Assembly: GCF_023053635.1 (NCBI RefSeq)
Contig: NC_086179.1
Location: 14,725,501 to 14,789,500, forward strand
Direction: 5' to 3'
DNA: 64,000 bases
Source: Elgaria multicarinata webbii
Taxonomy: Eukaryota > Chordata > Lepidosauria > Squamata > Anguidae
Made by a program: the position numbers and the translations under genes. Positions within the stretch are counted from its first letter, which is position 1. Each line of letters opens with the position of its first letter. Of the stretch, positions 24,001-37,000 are shown in pieces. The notes beneath the pieces were generated by a model. That model made no database searches. It saw nothing but the letters and a program-made list of their open reading frames with translations, and was not told the DNA's origin.

Positions 24001-27000
24001 GAGGCAGGAGAAAGCCAGGATGGACACCCACACCTCCCATGGACTCGGGACGATCCCAAGACCATGGGAAGAATCAAGCTAAAAGCCAACCCATTTATCC
24101 CGGGGAAATGGAGGGATCATCCCGCCTTGCTCCTGGGATCCCCTGTGTGTCATGTGGATGCACAGGGATGATCTCTGGATGATCTCTGGGATAACAACTA
24201 GTGTAGACATGCCCCCAAACATTGTAGGCTGCAATCCTAGGCACACTTACCTGGGAGAATATCCCATCAACCTCTATAGATTGTATTTCTAAGTAGACTT
24301 GTACAGGATTGTGCTGTAAGTCTCTGGCGAGGCTGGGAGCACAGCTTGCCTCTATGCTGGCAAAGAGGGGAGATGCAGCAGTGGTGCTTCTCATTGTGTT
24401 CTTCACCAAGATGCCTACTAGATCACCTGGATCTTTGAAAATCCCCCCCTCCCAGTAAATCCCAGGCAGGAAACCTGGTGCCCCTAGATGTTTTGGACTT
24501 TTATTCCCATCAGCCCTGGTTAGTATTAGCTTATGGGAGATGTAGCTCCAAACATCTGGAAGACACCAGGTTGCCTAACTGTTAGGTAGAGAGTACAATG
24601 ACCAAAGATGCTCCTCCCATCTTCTGTGATGTCTTCTTGTTCTGCATGTGTTATCAATGAAATGTCTGGGCATCTTTTATAGGAACGGTAAGGACATTTG
24701 GGCTCTTTGGACCAACTTTTGGCTACATGCTTGGATCCTTCTGTGCTAATCTGTGGGTTGACATCGCAGTGGTAGATGTTGGTAAGGAACAATGCCTATA
24801 ATAATTTCCAGTGTTTTTTCTACATCATCTTTGTCTGTCCTGCTCTTTCTGTACTAACTGCTAAAATTCCTTCATATTTCCCATACAGGGATAGTTGAAA
24901 AATTCACGCTGTAGTGCTGTGTCAAAAAAATCAATTATTCCATTTCCAACATTTCATGGGAGGTGGGGGGGGGGAATTAAAACTCTGGCAAAAGAGGTTG
25001 GGGTAGGTGAGAATTTCAGAGAATTTTCTCCTTGGGGAGGAGGACAGGGTTTCCAAATATGCTTTTAAGTGTAGGCAGTTTTGAGGGGTTTTCTTTCTAT
25101 TTTTTATTTAAACAACAAACAAACAAAAAAACCAGTACTTTCAGTAGCCCAGGAGTTCTTCCTGAATGCCTAATGAAGAGGTCAAAGTCACATGGTCTCC
25201 AATAGGCATCCAGGAAGAACTGCTGGATTCCTCAAAGTGCCAGACTGTGCTTTTGGAGTACAACTCTCATTATAACTTCCATTTTACAGCTAGGTAAATC
25301 AGGTGTTGGGACAGCGGCATGTGAAATAATCCACCTAGTGGTTTCCATGCCTGAGGTGGGACTGCAATTCAGATCTTTCAGATTCACACCGAAAGTTTTA
25401 TCAACTAGTTCAGCCTTACATAATCTGGTGCCCTTCTGATGTGTTAGACTGCAAACTGTCATAATCCCACAGACAGCAGAGCACATCTGGATGTGGGCAG
25501 CAGGTAGGGATAAGGATGAACTAGGGCCATACTGATGAGGTGTGTAAGGAACAGCAAAGTGCTTGGAAAAATGCTTTAAGAGACTATGTGCAACCTTGGT
25601 TCTTCTCCCCAGAGACGTTGACAATCAATTCCAAGGATATGCGCTGGGTTGGAGCCTGGTGGCTTGGGGTACTCATCTGTGGAGTCATCAACTTCATAGC
25701 CTCCTTACCTTTCTGGTTCCTGCCTTACTCTTTGCCAAAACAAGGTAAAGGAAAGAGCATTAATAAATCAAGTGAAGTCTATACAATCACCAAAGATAGC
25801 CCTAGTAAAGTAGAACCTCCGAAGCCACCACCACCTCCACCACCACCTCCACAGCTGAAGGTTTTGGAGGCTGCAAAAGGTGAGTGCCGAATCCATTTTG
25901 CATCAATTTGCCTCTCTCTCTCTCTTTCTCTCTGATTCTTAATTTGGTTTCTGTAATGTACAAAAGTCAACAACAGCAACAACAACAAAATCAAATGATG
26001 ACAATATAAATTAGAGAGCTAGTGTGGTTCAGTGGCTAGAGTGTTGGACTGGGAATTGGGAGATCCCAGTTCTCGGCCCCACTCTGCCATGGAAGCTCAC
26101 TGGGTGACTTTGGGCCAGGCACAGACTTTCAGCCCAACCTACCTCACAGGGTGGTTGTTGTGATGATAAAATGGAGAGGAGGAGGACTATGTACGCCACC
26201 TTGGGTTCCTTGGAGGAAAGGAAGGTGGGATATTAATGTAATAAATAAATAAAGTTTCTGGTCTAGGTGGAATCAATACTTAATTGTAAAACCACAAGAG
26301 GAAGAATGAAACCTCCCAGCTTCTTCTAATGTACCTGCTTATGTTTTTATTTGAGACAATGAAAGGTACATTTTTCCCCATTCCAGAGTTCTTTCCTGTG
26401 TTGAAGAAGCTACTTGGAAACTCTATCTTCCTGGTCTATTTGTTCTTCAGTACCCTACAGTTCAGTGCGCTCGCTGGCTCTCAGATGTTTGAGCCAAAGT
26501 TTATGGAACAGCAGTTCAACGTATCTATTTCAAGAGCCACTTTTCTTATTGGTATGTGAAGCACTTCTCTTCGGCCCTTTCCACACCTAAAAGTTATCCC
26601 AGGAAAATGGAGAGATCATCCCTGCCTGCTCCCGGGATCCCCTGTGTGTCATTTGGATGCACAGGGATGATCCCGGGATGATCAAATGGGATCGTCGATT
26701 TTAAGAAATCCACCAAAATGCACAGATTTCCTAATTTGTACAAAGGTCCTCCATAGATGAAATTGGGGCTGATTCAATCTACTGAGGAAATCTGTGTCAA
26801 TCAGGAAATTTGTGCAAATTGAATTGGGAATTGGGAGCATGGGTTTGACAATTCACAAAGAGTTTTGGTGGACACGTGCTCACAGTTGTGCTTGCTTTTG
26901 GAGCTTCGAATGGGGTGCACACACTTGTTTTGTGAGCAAAAACAAAATTCCCATACAGCCCCAGAGCGAGGCAAGGGGGCATCAGAAATAGACAGAGGGA

Positions 27001-28044
27001 GGGAGGGAGGGAGGGAGAGAGAGAGAGAGAGAGAGAGAGACTTTTCAGACGACACGCTAAACCACAGTAGTTAAGCATTTTGTGCTAAACCTTATGGCTT
27101 AGTGCATCATGTGAATCATGATTTAGCATGTCATGTGAATCATTCCCAACCATGATGGCTACATAACCACGGTTTAAACACACCCACTAACCATTTGCTG
27201 CAAAAGTGTTAGTGGCCTAACCATGGTTTAGCATGTTGTCTGTACAGGCCCAGAGAGAATTTTTGGCTCTGGTTACCCAGACAGACAGAAAGGAAAAAGG
27301 TTCCCCATGCCTGGTCTGTTGTCTGCTATGAAAACAATTGTGTTGTGTATTGTGAATGCACCCTTTCCTTTGCAGGCATTATCTTTTTACCCATCGCCAT
27401 TGTGGGGATGTTCCTGGGAGGTTATCTCATCAAGAAGTTCAAGTTGAACACAGTGGCCATGGCAAAGTTTGGGTGCATCGTCTTTCTGGCATCCTTCCTG
27501 TTAAACCTGCTTTACTTTATGACCAACTGTGAGGTGCTTCAAGTGGCTGGCTTGACTGTCAACTACTCTGGGTTTGTTGTCTTGTTCATTTTGTGGACCT
27601 GGGGGGAGGGGGGGTTGGATTCCACATTTTATAAATGCGTTAACTGTATTCAGAAGTGTTGTTCCCCCAACAAAGTAAGGATAGTCATCCCAATACAGTC
27701 AAACCTATCTAATCAAAGGATTTCTTCCTTGGGTGTCCATGTCTATCAAATCCCATGAACAGAACAATCAAATGGAAACAATACTACAATACTGCTATAA
27801 TACAGTAGTGTAGATCTATAATGCAGTAGTGTAGATCTACACCAGCCGTTTCTTGCAGGATTGTATTTATTTATTTATTTATTATTCATTTATTTATTTA
27901 TCATATTTATACCCCGCTCCTCAGACAAAAAAGGCTCTCAGAGCGGCTTACACTTAGCAAAAAAGACAGTCCCTGCCCTCAGGCTTACATTCTAATAAAG
28001 ACATGACACACAAGGAACAGGAGTTCAGGAGGGAGGGAGGGGGA

Positions 28045-28095
<51 letters not shown>

Positions 28096-31000
28096 CAGAG
28101 ACAGAGGCAGAGTCCAACAGGAGCAGTCCATGATGTTTCTTCTGCCTGCTCCTGTCCCCTTGTTCTTTCTTCTTCCCCACAGGGCCAAGATGACAGTTTG
28201 CCTTGTGGGGATGGGGGAAGAGTCCAACAGGAGCAGGCCATGATGTTTCTTCTGCCTGCTCCTGTCCCCTTGTTCTTTCTTCTTCCCTACAGGGCCAAGA
28301 TGACAGTTTGCCCTGTGGGGGTGGGGGGAAGAGTCCAACAGGAGCAGGCCATGATGTTTCTTCTGCCTGCTCCTGTCCCCTGGCTCTTTCTTCTTCTCCA
28401 CAGGGCCAAGATGACAGTTTGCCCTGTGGGGGTGGGGGAAGTGTACAACAGGAGCAGGCCATGATGTTTCTTCTGCCTGCTCCTGTCCCCTTGCTCTTTC
28501 TTCTTCCCCACAGGGCCAAGATGACAGTTTGCCCTGTGGGGATGGGGGAAGAGTCCAACAGGAGCAGGCCATGATGTTTCTTCTGCCTGCTCCTGTCCCC
28601 TTGCTCTTTCTTCTTCCCCACAGGGCCAAGATGACAGTTTGCCCTGTGGGGGTGGGGGAAGTGTACAACCGGAGCAGGCCATGATCTTTCTTCTGTCTGC
28701 TCCTGTCCCCTTGCTCTTTCTTCTTCCCCACAGGGCCAAGATGACAGTTTGTCCTGTGGGGGTGGGGGAAGTGTACAACAGGAGCAGGCCATGATCTTTC
28801 TTCTGTCTGCTCCTGTCCCCTTGCTCTTTCTTCTTCTCCATAGGGCCAAGATGACAGTTTGCCCTGTGGGGATGGGGGAAGAGTCCAGCAGGAGCAGGCC
28901 CCGATGTTTCTTCTGCCTGCTCCTGTCCTCTTGTTCTTTCTTCTTCCCCACAGGGCCAAGATGACAGTTTGCCCTATGGGGGTGGGGGAAGAGTCCAGCA
29001 GGAGCAGGCCCCGATGTTTCTTCTGCCTGCTCCTGTCCTCTTGTTCTTTCTTCTTCCCCACAGGGCCAGGATGACAGTTTGCCCTGTGGGGGTGGGGGAA
29101 GAGTCCAACAGGAGCAGGCCCCGATTTTTCTTCTGCCTGCTCCTGTCCTCTTGTTCTTTCTTCTTCCCCACAGGGCCAAGATGACAGTTTGCCCTGTGGG
29201 GGTGGGGGAAGAGTCCAACAGGAGCAGGCCCCGATGTTTCTTCTGCCTGCTCCTGTCCCCTTGCTCTTTCTTCTTCTCGACAGGGCCAAGATGACAGTTT
29301 GCCCTGTGGGGGTGGGGGAAGAGTCCAACAGGAGCAGGCCATGATGTTTCTTCTGCCTGCTCCTGTCCCCTGGCTCTTTCTTCTTCTCCACAGGGCCAAG
29401 ATGACAGTTTGCCCTGTGGGGGTGGGGGAAGAGTCCAACAGGAGCAGGCCCCGATGTTTCTTCTGCCTGCTCCTGTCCCCTTGCTCTTTCTTCTTCCCCA
29501 CAGGGCAAAGATGACAGTTTGCCCTGTGGGGGTGGGGGAAGAGTCCAACAGGAGCAGGCCATGGTGTTTCTTCTGCCTGCTCCTGTCCCCTTGCTCTTTC
29601 TTCTTCCCCACAGGGCCAAGATGACAGTTTGCCCTGTGGGGGTGGGGGAAGAGTCCAACAGGAGCAGGCCATGATGTTTCTTCTGCCTGCTCCTGTCCTC
29701 TTGTTCTTTCTTCTTCCTCACAGGGCCAAGATGACAGTTTGCCCTGTGGGGGTGGGTGAAGAGTCCAACAGGAGCCGGCCCCGATGTTTCTTCTGCCTGC
29801 TCCTGTTCCTTTGCTCTTTCTTCTTCTCCACAGGGCCAAGATGACAGTTTGCCCTGTGGGGGTGGGGGAAGTGTACAACAGGAGCAGGCCATGATGTTTC
29901 TTCTGTCTGCTCCTGTCCCCTTGCTCTTTCTTCTTCTCCACAGGGCCAAGATGACAGTTTGCCCTGTGGGGATGGGGGAAGAGTCCAGCAGGAGCAGGCC
30001 CCGATGTTTCTTCTGCCTGCTCCTGTCCTCTTGTTCTTTCTTCTTCCCCACAGGGCCAAGATGACAGTTTGCCCTGTGGGGGTGGGGGAAGAGTCCAACA
30101 GGAGCAGGCCCCGATGTTTCTTCTGCCTGCTCCTGTCCTCTTGTTCTTTCTTCTTCCCCACAGGGCCAGGATGACAGTTTGCCCTGTGGGGGTGGGGGAA
30201 GAGTCCAACAGGAGCAGGCCCTGATGTTTCTTCTGCCTGCTCCTGTCCTCTTGTTCTTTCTTCTTCCCCACAGGGCGAAGATGACAGTTTGCCCTGTGGG
30301 GGTGGGGGAAGAGTCCAACAGGAGCCGGCCCCGATGTTTCTTCTGCCTGCTCCTGTTCCTTTGCTCTTTCTTCTTCTCCACAGGGCCAAGATGACAGTTT
30401 GCCCTGTGGGGGTGGGGGAAGAGTCCAACAGGAGCAGGCCATGATGTTTCTTCTGCCTGCTCCTGTCCCCTGGCTCTTTCTTCTTCTCCACAGGGCCAAG
30501 ATGACAGTTTGCCCTGTGGGGGTGGGGGAAGAGTCCAACAGGAGCAGGCCCCGATGTTTCTTCTGCCTGCTCCTGTCCCCTTGTTCTTTCTTCTTCCCCA
30601 CAGGGCCAAGATGACAGTTTGCCCTGTGGGGGTGGGGGAAGAGTCCAACAGGAGCAGGCCATGATGTTTCTTCTGCCTGCTCCTGTCCCCTTGCTCTTTC
30701 TATTGTATTATAGTCATCACTAATGGCCCACACGACGTTCACCTGCTCCCACAGTGATCTCATCTCCACCTCTCAGTTTTCCCAGAATATCTCTGACTGC
30801 TTTTATCATGGTTTTTCTGGCTCTCTCGCATCCATTGCGAAGAATGTTTGTGGTGTGCCCCCCTTTGTGAGGTCATTGCTGTTTGCCGTCAGTTCTGGGC
30901 TCAGTGAACAGCCAATCAGCTGTCAGGGGCGTGTGCATGGGTTTCGGCATGTTTTATCCACCGAGTGTTTTTTTAAAAAAACATCTCTGCGCAGGAGCGC

Positions 31001-34000
31001 ATATTTGTCAGAGTTCCTATCTCCCCATGTGTTGCTGTGTATCTGCGCTGGTGTGCATCCCTCAGGAGACATTAAAAACATTCCTGTGCCCCTTACCTAT
31101 GTGCCTAGCCCTGCTCACTTCTACCGATCCACAGGTGGAACCGCCATAACAGGGCACATGTGCTCTTGCAATGGCACTCTTCTTGTTGTGGTCCAGATCT
31201 CGTGTGTGCCCCATGAGGGGTGATTGCAGAAGCGGGGAACCTTGGGGAGCATGCTTCTTCCATTGCAAAAGGGCTGCAGGTGTAGATTAGCCACTAGCCT
31301 GAGTTTACTCTTACTGTACTTACGGAATATATTTTCGCAAGAGGAGTTCTTTCCTTTGAATCCTGACGGCCCCATCTCTGTTCTCTCTAGCATAAAAGAA
31401 CCATCATACTTTCAAGAAAATGCAGTGTCTGCCTGCAATGCTCATTGCAGCTGTGAAGAAACCTATTGGGATCCTGTTTGTGGAAGTGACGGAATCACCT
31501 ACATGAGCGCCTGCTTAGCTGGCTGCACAGCTTCGGTGGGACATGGGAAGGATATGGTAAATGCAGACAGGGCTCTGCTTTTTAATATACTCAAACTAAG
31601 GATGGGGTAGAAATTCATCTAGTTCACAATTTAATGTGAATTTACTCAATTTTCTGCTTTTAAACTGCCCTGTGAACTGGGCATGTTAAGCCTGGAGAAG
31701 AGAAGGTTGAGGGGAGACAGGATAGCACTCTTCAAATACCTGAAAGGTTGTCCCACAGAAGAGTTCCAGGATCTCTTCTTGATCATCCCAGAGTGCAGGA
31801 CACAGAATAATGGGCTCAAGTTACAGGAAGCCAGATTCCAGCTGGGCATCAGGAAAAACTTCTTGACTGTTAGAGCAGTATGGCAATGGAACCAACTACC
31901 TAGGGAGGTCCTGGGCTCTTCCACACTGGAGGCTCTCCCACGCTGAACCCTATCTATTTTAATGCAACAAGAACCTAATGCCATCCATTTAGAGAGAGGA
32001 TCCATACAAGAAGATTCTAAAACTGATCAAAGTGAAAAATCTGATCTATGTGGAAAAGACCAACATTTAGCACAGGTCAACAAACAGATCTGATGATGTA
32101 AAGCAAGATCAGGAAAACCAAACCTACCTTCTTTAATTGGAACTTGCATCATTTTCAAGGATATCCATGGTAGGAAGTAACCCCCTCCCCCACAAAAAAT
32201 ATATGAAAAAAAGCACTGAGTTTTTGAAAATATTTGCATAGGAATCCCACTTATAACATAAACAATCCAAGCTAAAGTATTTATCTTGAGTGTATTTACC
32301 TTATCCTACTCAACTTTAAAGATGCCCATCTCTCTAAATCCTGTGACATCTCATTAATCAACTTATTCAAATTGAGCTTGATCATTTGAGATATGTTTCT
32401 GGGAATAAATATTCCCAAATAAGCAATAACATGTTGGCACCATTGAAATTGCCAAGACATGAATACAATTGAAGCTTCCTACTCGTGTTCCCCAGCATGC
32501 ACAGATGCTGATCCCTTTACCCCTTTTATTTTTCTTTCTTTCATTCTTCAGCTATAGCTCAGAACAGTACCAGTGTCAGTTCTGGGGAGAGGGGCTTCGA
32601 GGTGACTTGGGCAAGATTATATTATTATTATTAATTGCATTTTTATACCGCCCAATAGCTGAAGCTCTCTGGGCGGTTCACAAAAACGAAAACCACTCAA
32701 AGAATAAAACAAACAGTATAAAACATGATATAAAATACACGTTAAAAAGTGATTAAAAACATACCACACATGATTAAAACATCTTTAAAACATCCTTAAA
32801 ATATTCTAAAATTTCACTGGATAGGCCTGCCAGATTAGATCAGTCTTTCTTCATTGCTTTTTTAAACTCTAAAAGACTGTCAAGTTGATGAATCTCCTCT
32901 GGCAGGCCATTCCACAACCTGGGGGCAGCAGAAGAAAAAGTCCTCTGGGTAACAGTTGTTAATCTAGTTTTTGCTAGTTGAAGTACATTCTTCCCAGAGG
33001 ACCTGAGTGTGTGGGGCGGATTGTACAGGAGAAGGCGATCCCGTAGGTAGCCTGGACCCAAACCATGTAAGGCTTTAAAGGTAATAACCAACACTTTGTA
33101 CTTTGCCTGGATCACAGTGAAGCCCCCTCCCTGTCTACACTCACCTCTTCTTCCTCCTTGCCTCTGCTGTTTCTGCATGTTAACTTGCCTCTCCCTGTGG
33201 GTCCAGTTGGCACTATCATCTAGAAGAAGAAGACAAGACGTGTTGTGGTTACTGCTCCTTCTCTTTGCTCCCCCCCCCAACTGCTTGATTGTAGATGCCA
33301 GGTGAACGGGCAGCAATAGCAAGGTTGTGGAGCAAGAAGGTCAAGAAGGGGACAGGGATTGTAAGTTGGCTCTAGGGGTGTGCACGGACCCCCGCTCCGC
33401 TTCTCTTCCAGATCTGCGATTTGCGGATTGGGCCACTCCGCCCCACCCCCGCTCCACCTATGTCCGCTCTGCTCCGCTGCGGAGCTCCGGATCCAGATCG
33501 GAGCTCCGTTTCCCCCCCACACCAGGCTTGCATTAAGCTAAAAAAGTATACAACTTTTTTTCTGATAAAGTTAGAAACCTCAAGTTTGGCACCTTGACAC
33601 CTCATGGACGTATACACACGCACACCCAGACTCAAGGCAGTCCCATCATCCCCTGATTTTTGGGGAATTTATGAAAATCGGGCACCCCATTCACACCCTT
33701 TTCGATAGCTCCGTCAATTTGCACTTTAGAAACCTCAAACTCGCCACCATGATAGCTTATCCAAGGATACACATGCACGCCAAGGTACAAGCCGACGGCG
33801 ACGGCGGCAGAGCCTGGTAAGGGACCAAGGGGGAGGGGGGCCTTACCTGCGTCCGTCCGCGGTCCGTCGGCTTCTTCAATTGAGCCCGTGGTTCAACCAG
33901 GAAGTCTGGGCCGCAAGCGGCCCAGACTTCCTGGTTGAACCACGGGCTCAATTGAAGAAGCTGACAGACCGCGGACGGAGTCAGGTAAGAGAGAGGAGGG

Positions 34001-37000
34001 GGGGTTACCGGGCCCTGCCGCCGTCGCTGCATGGGCGACAGCAACAGCAGCAGGGCCCGGTAAACCCCACTTACCTTTCCGGCGGAGCTCCGGATTGCGG
34101 CGAAGGATCCGCCTTCACCTCGATCCTCTTCGCCACGCTCCGCCGGCCCCCCAATCCTCTTCGCCTCCACCTTAAGGGCAGGCGAAGCCCCCCGCTCCGC
34201 TTCTTTTTAAAAATTTTTTTAATTTTTTATTATTAAACAATATACAACAACAACAAAAACAGCAAATAAAAATCACTTGATACATAAACATAAAATTGCC
34301 TTAATATCGAATATTCAAATTTAACCTATTAAACATATTTGTACTAAACGTAACAGTGCTCCCCCCACCTCGGGATCTCATTCTTGTTTCCAAAAACTCA
34401 TAGTTTCATCTGTTGGTGGTTTCCCACTTCCTTTAGAGAACACAAACTCTAGGAACTTTTTCCATATACCCTCAAAATCATTCGTTTTTACTATACCTCT
34501 TTTCATTTTAATATTACATGTCAATTTATCATTTATAGCAATGTCCCACACTTCTTTATACCATTCTTCAATACAATAGTCTCTTTGGATCTTCCAGTTC
34601 CTAGCTACAATCAGCCTCGCAGCCGTCAGCAGGTTCGTTATCAGTTCTTTCGTTTCTTTGTTACATTTAAGTTCTTCTTGCAGTGAGAGTAATGCAATCC
34701 TTGGTGTAACCTCTACTTTAAATCCCACAATCTGCTCAATCTCAAAGAACACCATCTTCCACAACTTTTGCACGTGTTTACAATCCCACCACATATGTAA
34801 ATACGTTCCTTTTTCACCACAACCCCTCCAACAATCTGCTGAAAGCTGATTATTAAACTTATTTAATCTAACCGGAGTTAAATACCACCTCCATACAAGT
34901 TTATAGTAATTCTCCTTTATTCTTACTGACATATTTCTCAACACTCTCTGTCTCCATAGTCCTTCCCATCTCTGCTGTCCTATTTGTATCTTCAAATCAG
35001 TCTCCCAAACCATTTTCCCGACACTATCCAACACTCCTTTCTCAGCTAATATATTATATAGTTGACTCATTAACCCTTTTGTCCCTATATTTTGTCCCTT
35101 ATCAATTTCTTTTTTTTCCAATTAATTCCTCAAATTTCGTCCTCTCTCCACACTCTCCATTTTCTCTTACCCAATTTTTAGTCCATTGTTCCAATTGCCC
35201 ATAGTTTAACCACGTTAATTTCAAATCTTTTAAAACTTCTTCCAACCTCTCTCTTGTATTCATCCCCCTTAACCATTCTCTTAATTTCAATTTGTTTTTT
35301 TCTTTTAAAACTTTGCTTAATCTATTCTTTAAGTTTTCAGGAAATTTCTTTAGCATTATCACCGGTGTTAAGGAGGAATTACTTGAAAGCAGTTCCTTTT
35401 TATATTTATTCCAAAGTTCCCAATGGAACTTCAAAAAGTGATTATCTAAATCATTAAGCCATTTACCCTTCCCTTTCTCCTTAAAAAATACATTCTGCAA
35501 TTTTAACTCAATATTACCTAATGTATTTTCCTCCATCCATTCTAAGTCCCCTACCCCTAAAATTGCTTCAACAATATGTCTTAACCTGTTTGCTATATAA
35601 TAGTACTCAAGGTTTGGGAGACCCAATCCACCCTTCTTTTGGCTTAAATACCATTTACTTTTATTAATCCTTGATTTCTTCTCAGCATTACAGTAGTTAT
35701 TTATAAGATTCTGCCAACTTTTTAACTCTAAATCTGAAATTCTTATTGGTAACATCCTAAAGAAAAAAATGATCCTAGGTAAAATTTTCATCTTTATTAA
35801 AGCTATTCTTCCAAACCAAGAAAGATTCAGTTTCTTATACTTCTTTAACTTTTCTACTATCTCTTTTTTCAGTCCACTTAAATTCTCACTTTCCAAATCT
35901 TCTAAATTTTTAGTAATCTTAATACCCAAATATTTAATTCTTTCTTTACTTTTCAAAACTGAAGCCTTCCCTTCCCATTCCTTTTCTTCCTTTTTGGTAT
36001 AATTAAATAACCTCAATTCCGATTTTGCCCAATTTATTCTTAACCCCGTAACTTCTTCAAATTCTTTCAACTGTTGTTTAATTCTTTCCCATTTTATAGG
36101 ATCCCTAATAGTCATCAATGTGTCATCTGCAAACATATTCAACTTTATTTTATTACTGCTACCTATCCCCTCTATCTCCCCATCTTCTCTTATTGCGTTT
36201 GCCAACAATTCCATCACCAATACAAACAGGACTGGCGAGAGTGGGCATCCTTGTCTCGTCCCTCTGGCTAGTCGTATCTTATCCGTTATTCCGTCGTTTA
36301 CTACCACTACGGCTGTGTTTTTAGAATATAACTGCTCTATTATTGCTCTAAATTTAATACCAAATCCCATTTTATTTAAAACCAACTTTAAAGTTTGCCA
36401 ACTCACACAATCAAAAGCCTTAAAAATATCTAACGCTAAAATACCCGCCTTATTCTTTGACTTTTTTATCCCCTGTATTACATTCAGAACTCTACCTATT
36501 AATGTGTGCATCTGTCTACCTGCTATGAAACCACATTGGTCTTCCCCTACATAATTAGCTATAAATTTATTTAACCTTTTAGCCAAAATAGTTGAAATTT
36601 TTTTAGCATCTTGATTTATTAACGAAATTGGTCTATATGAATCAGGGAGAGTCAAGTCCTTATCCGGTTTCGGAATTAAAATTATTATGGAATGCTCCCA
36701 TGACTCTGGAATCTTCTCCCCTTCCATTATTGCATTATATAATTTCAACAATTTTGGTACTATTAATGTTTTAATTTTTTTATAAAACTCTGGTCCTAGA
36801 CCATCTACCCCCGGTGATTTCCCTGCTTTAAGCTGGTCTATGACCTCCTCTATTTCACTTTGCAGTATATTATTGTCCATTATTTCCTTATGCTCTTTTT
36901 CTAATCCTTTCTTCAAAAGTTTACCCACATACTCTTCCATCCTCTTCGTTTGGGTATCTCTTTCCTTATATAAATCTTCAAAAAATTCCTGAAATTTTTT

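Noticed and set aside
27985-30769. Two minus-strand open frames of 887 and 914 codons across the VNTR
   Set aside because: They are a by-product of a stop-poor 110-bp unit read in shifting frames; several frames are open at once, the predicted proteins are pure repeats, and the array is part of a non-coding retroelement.
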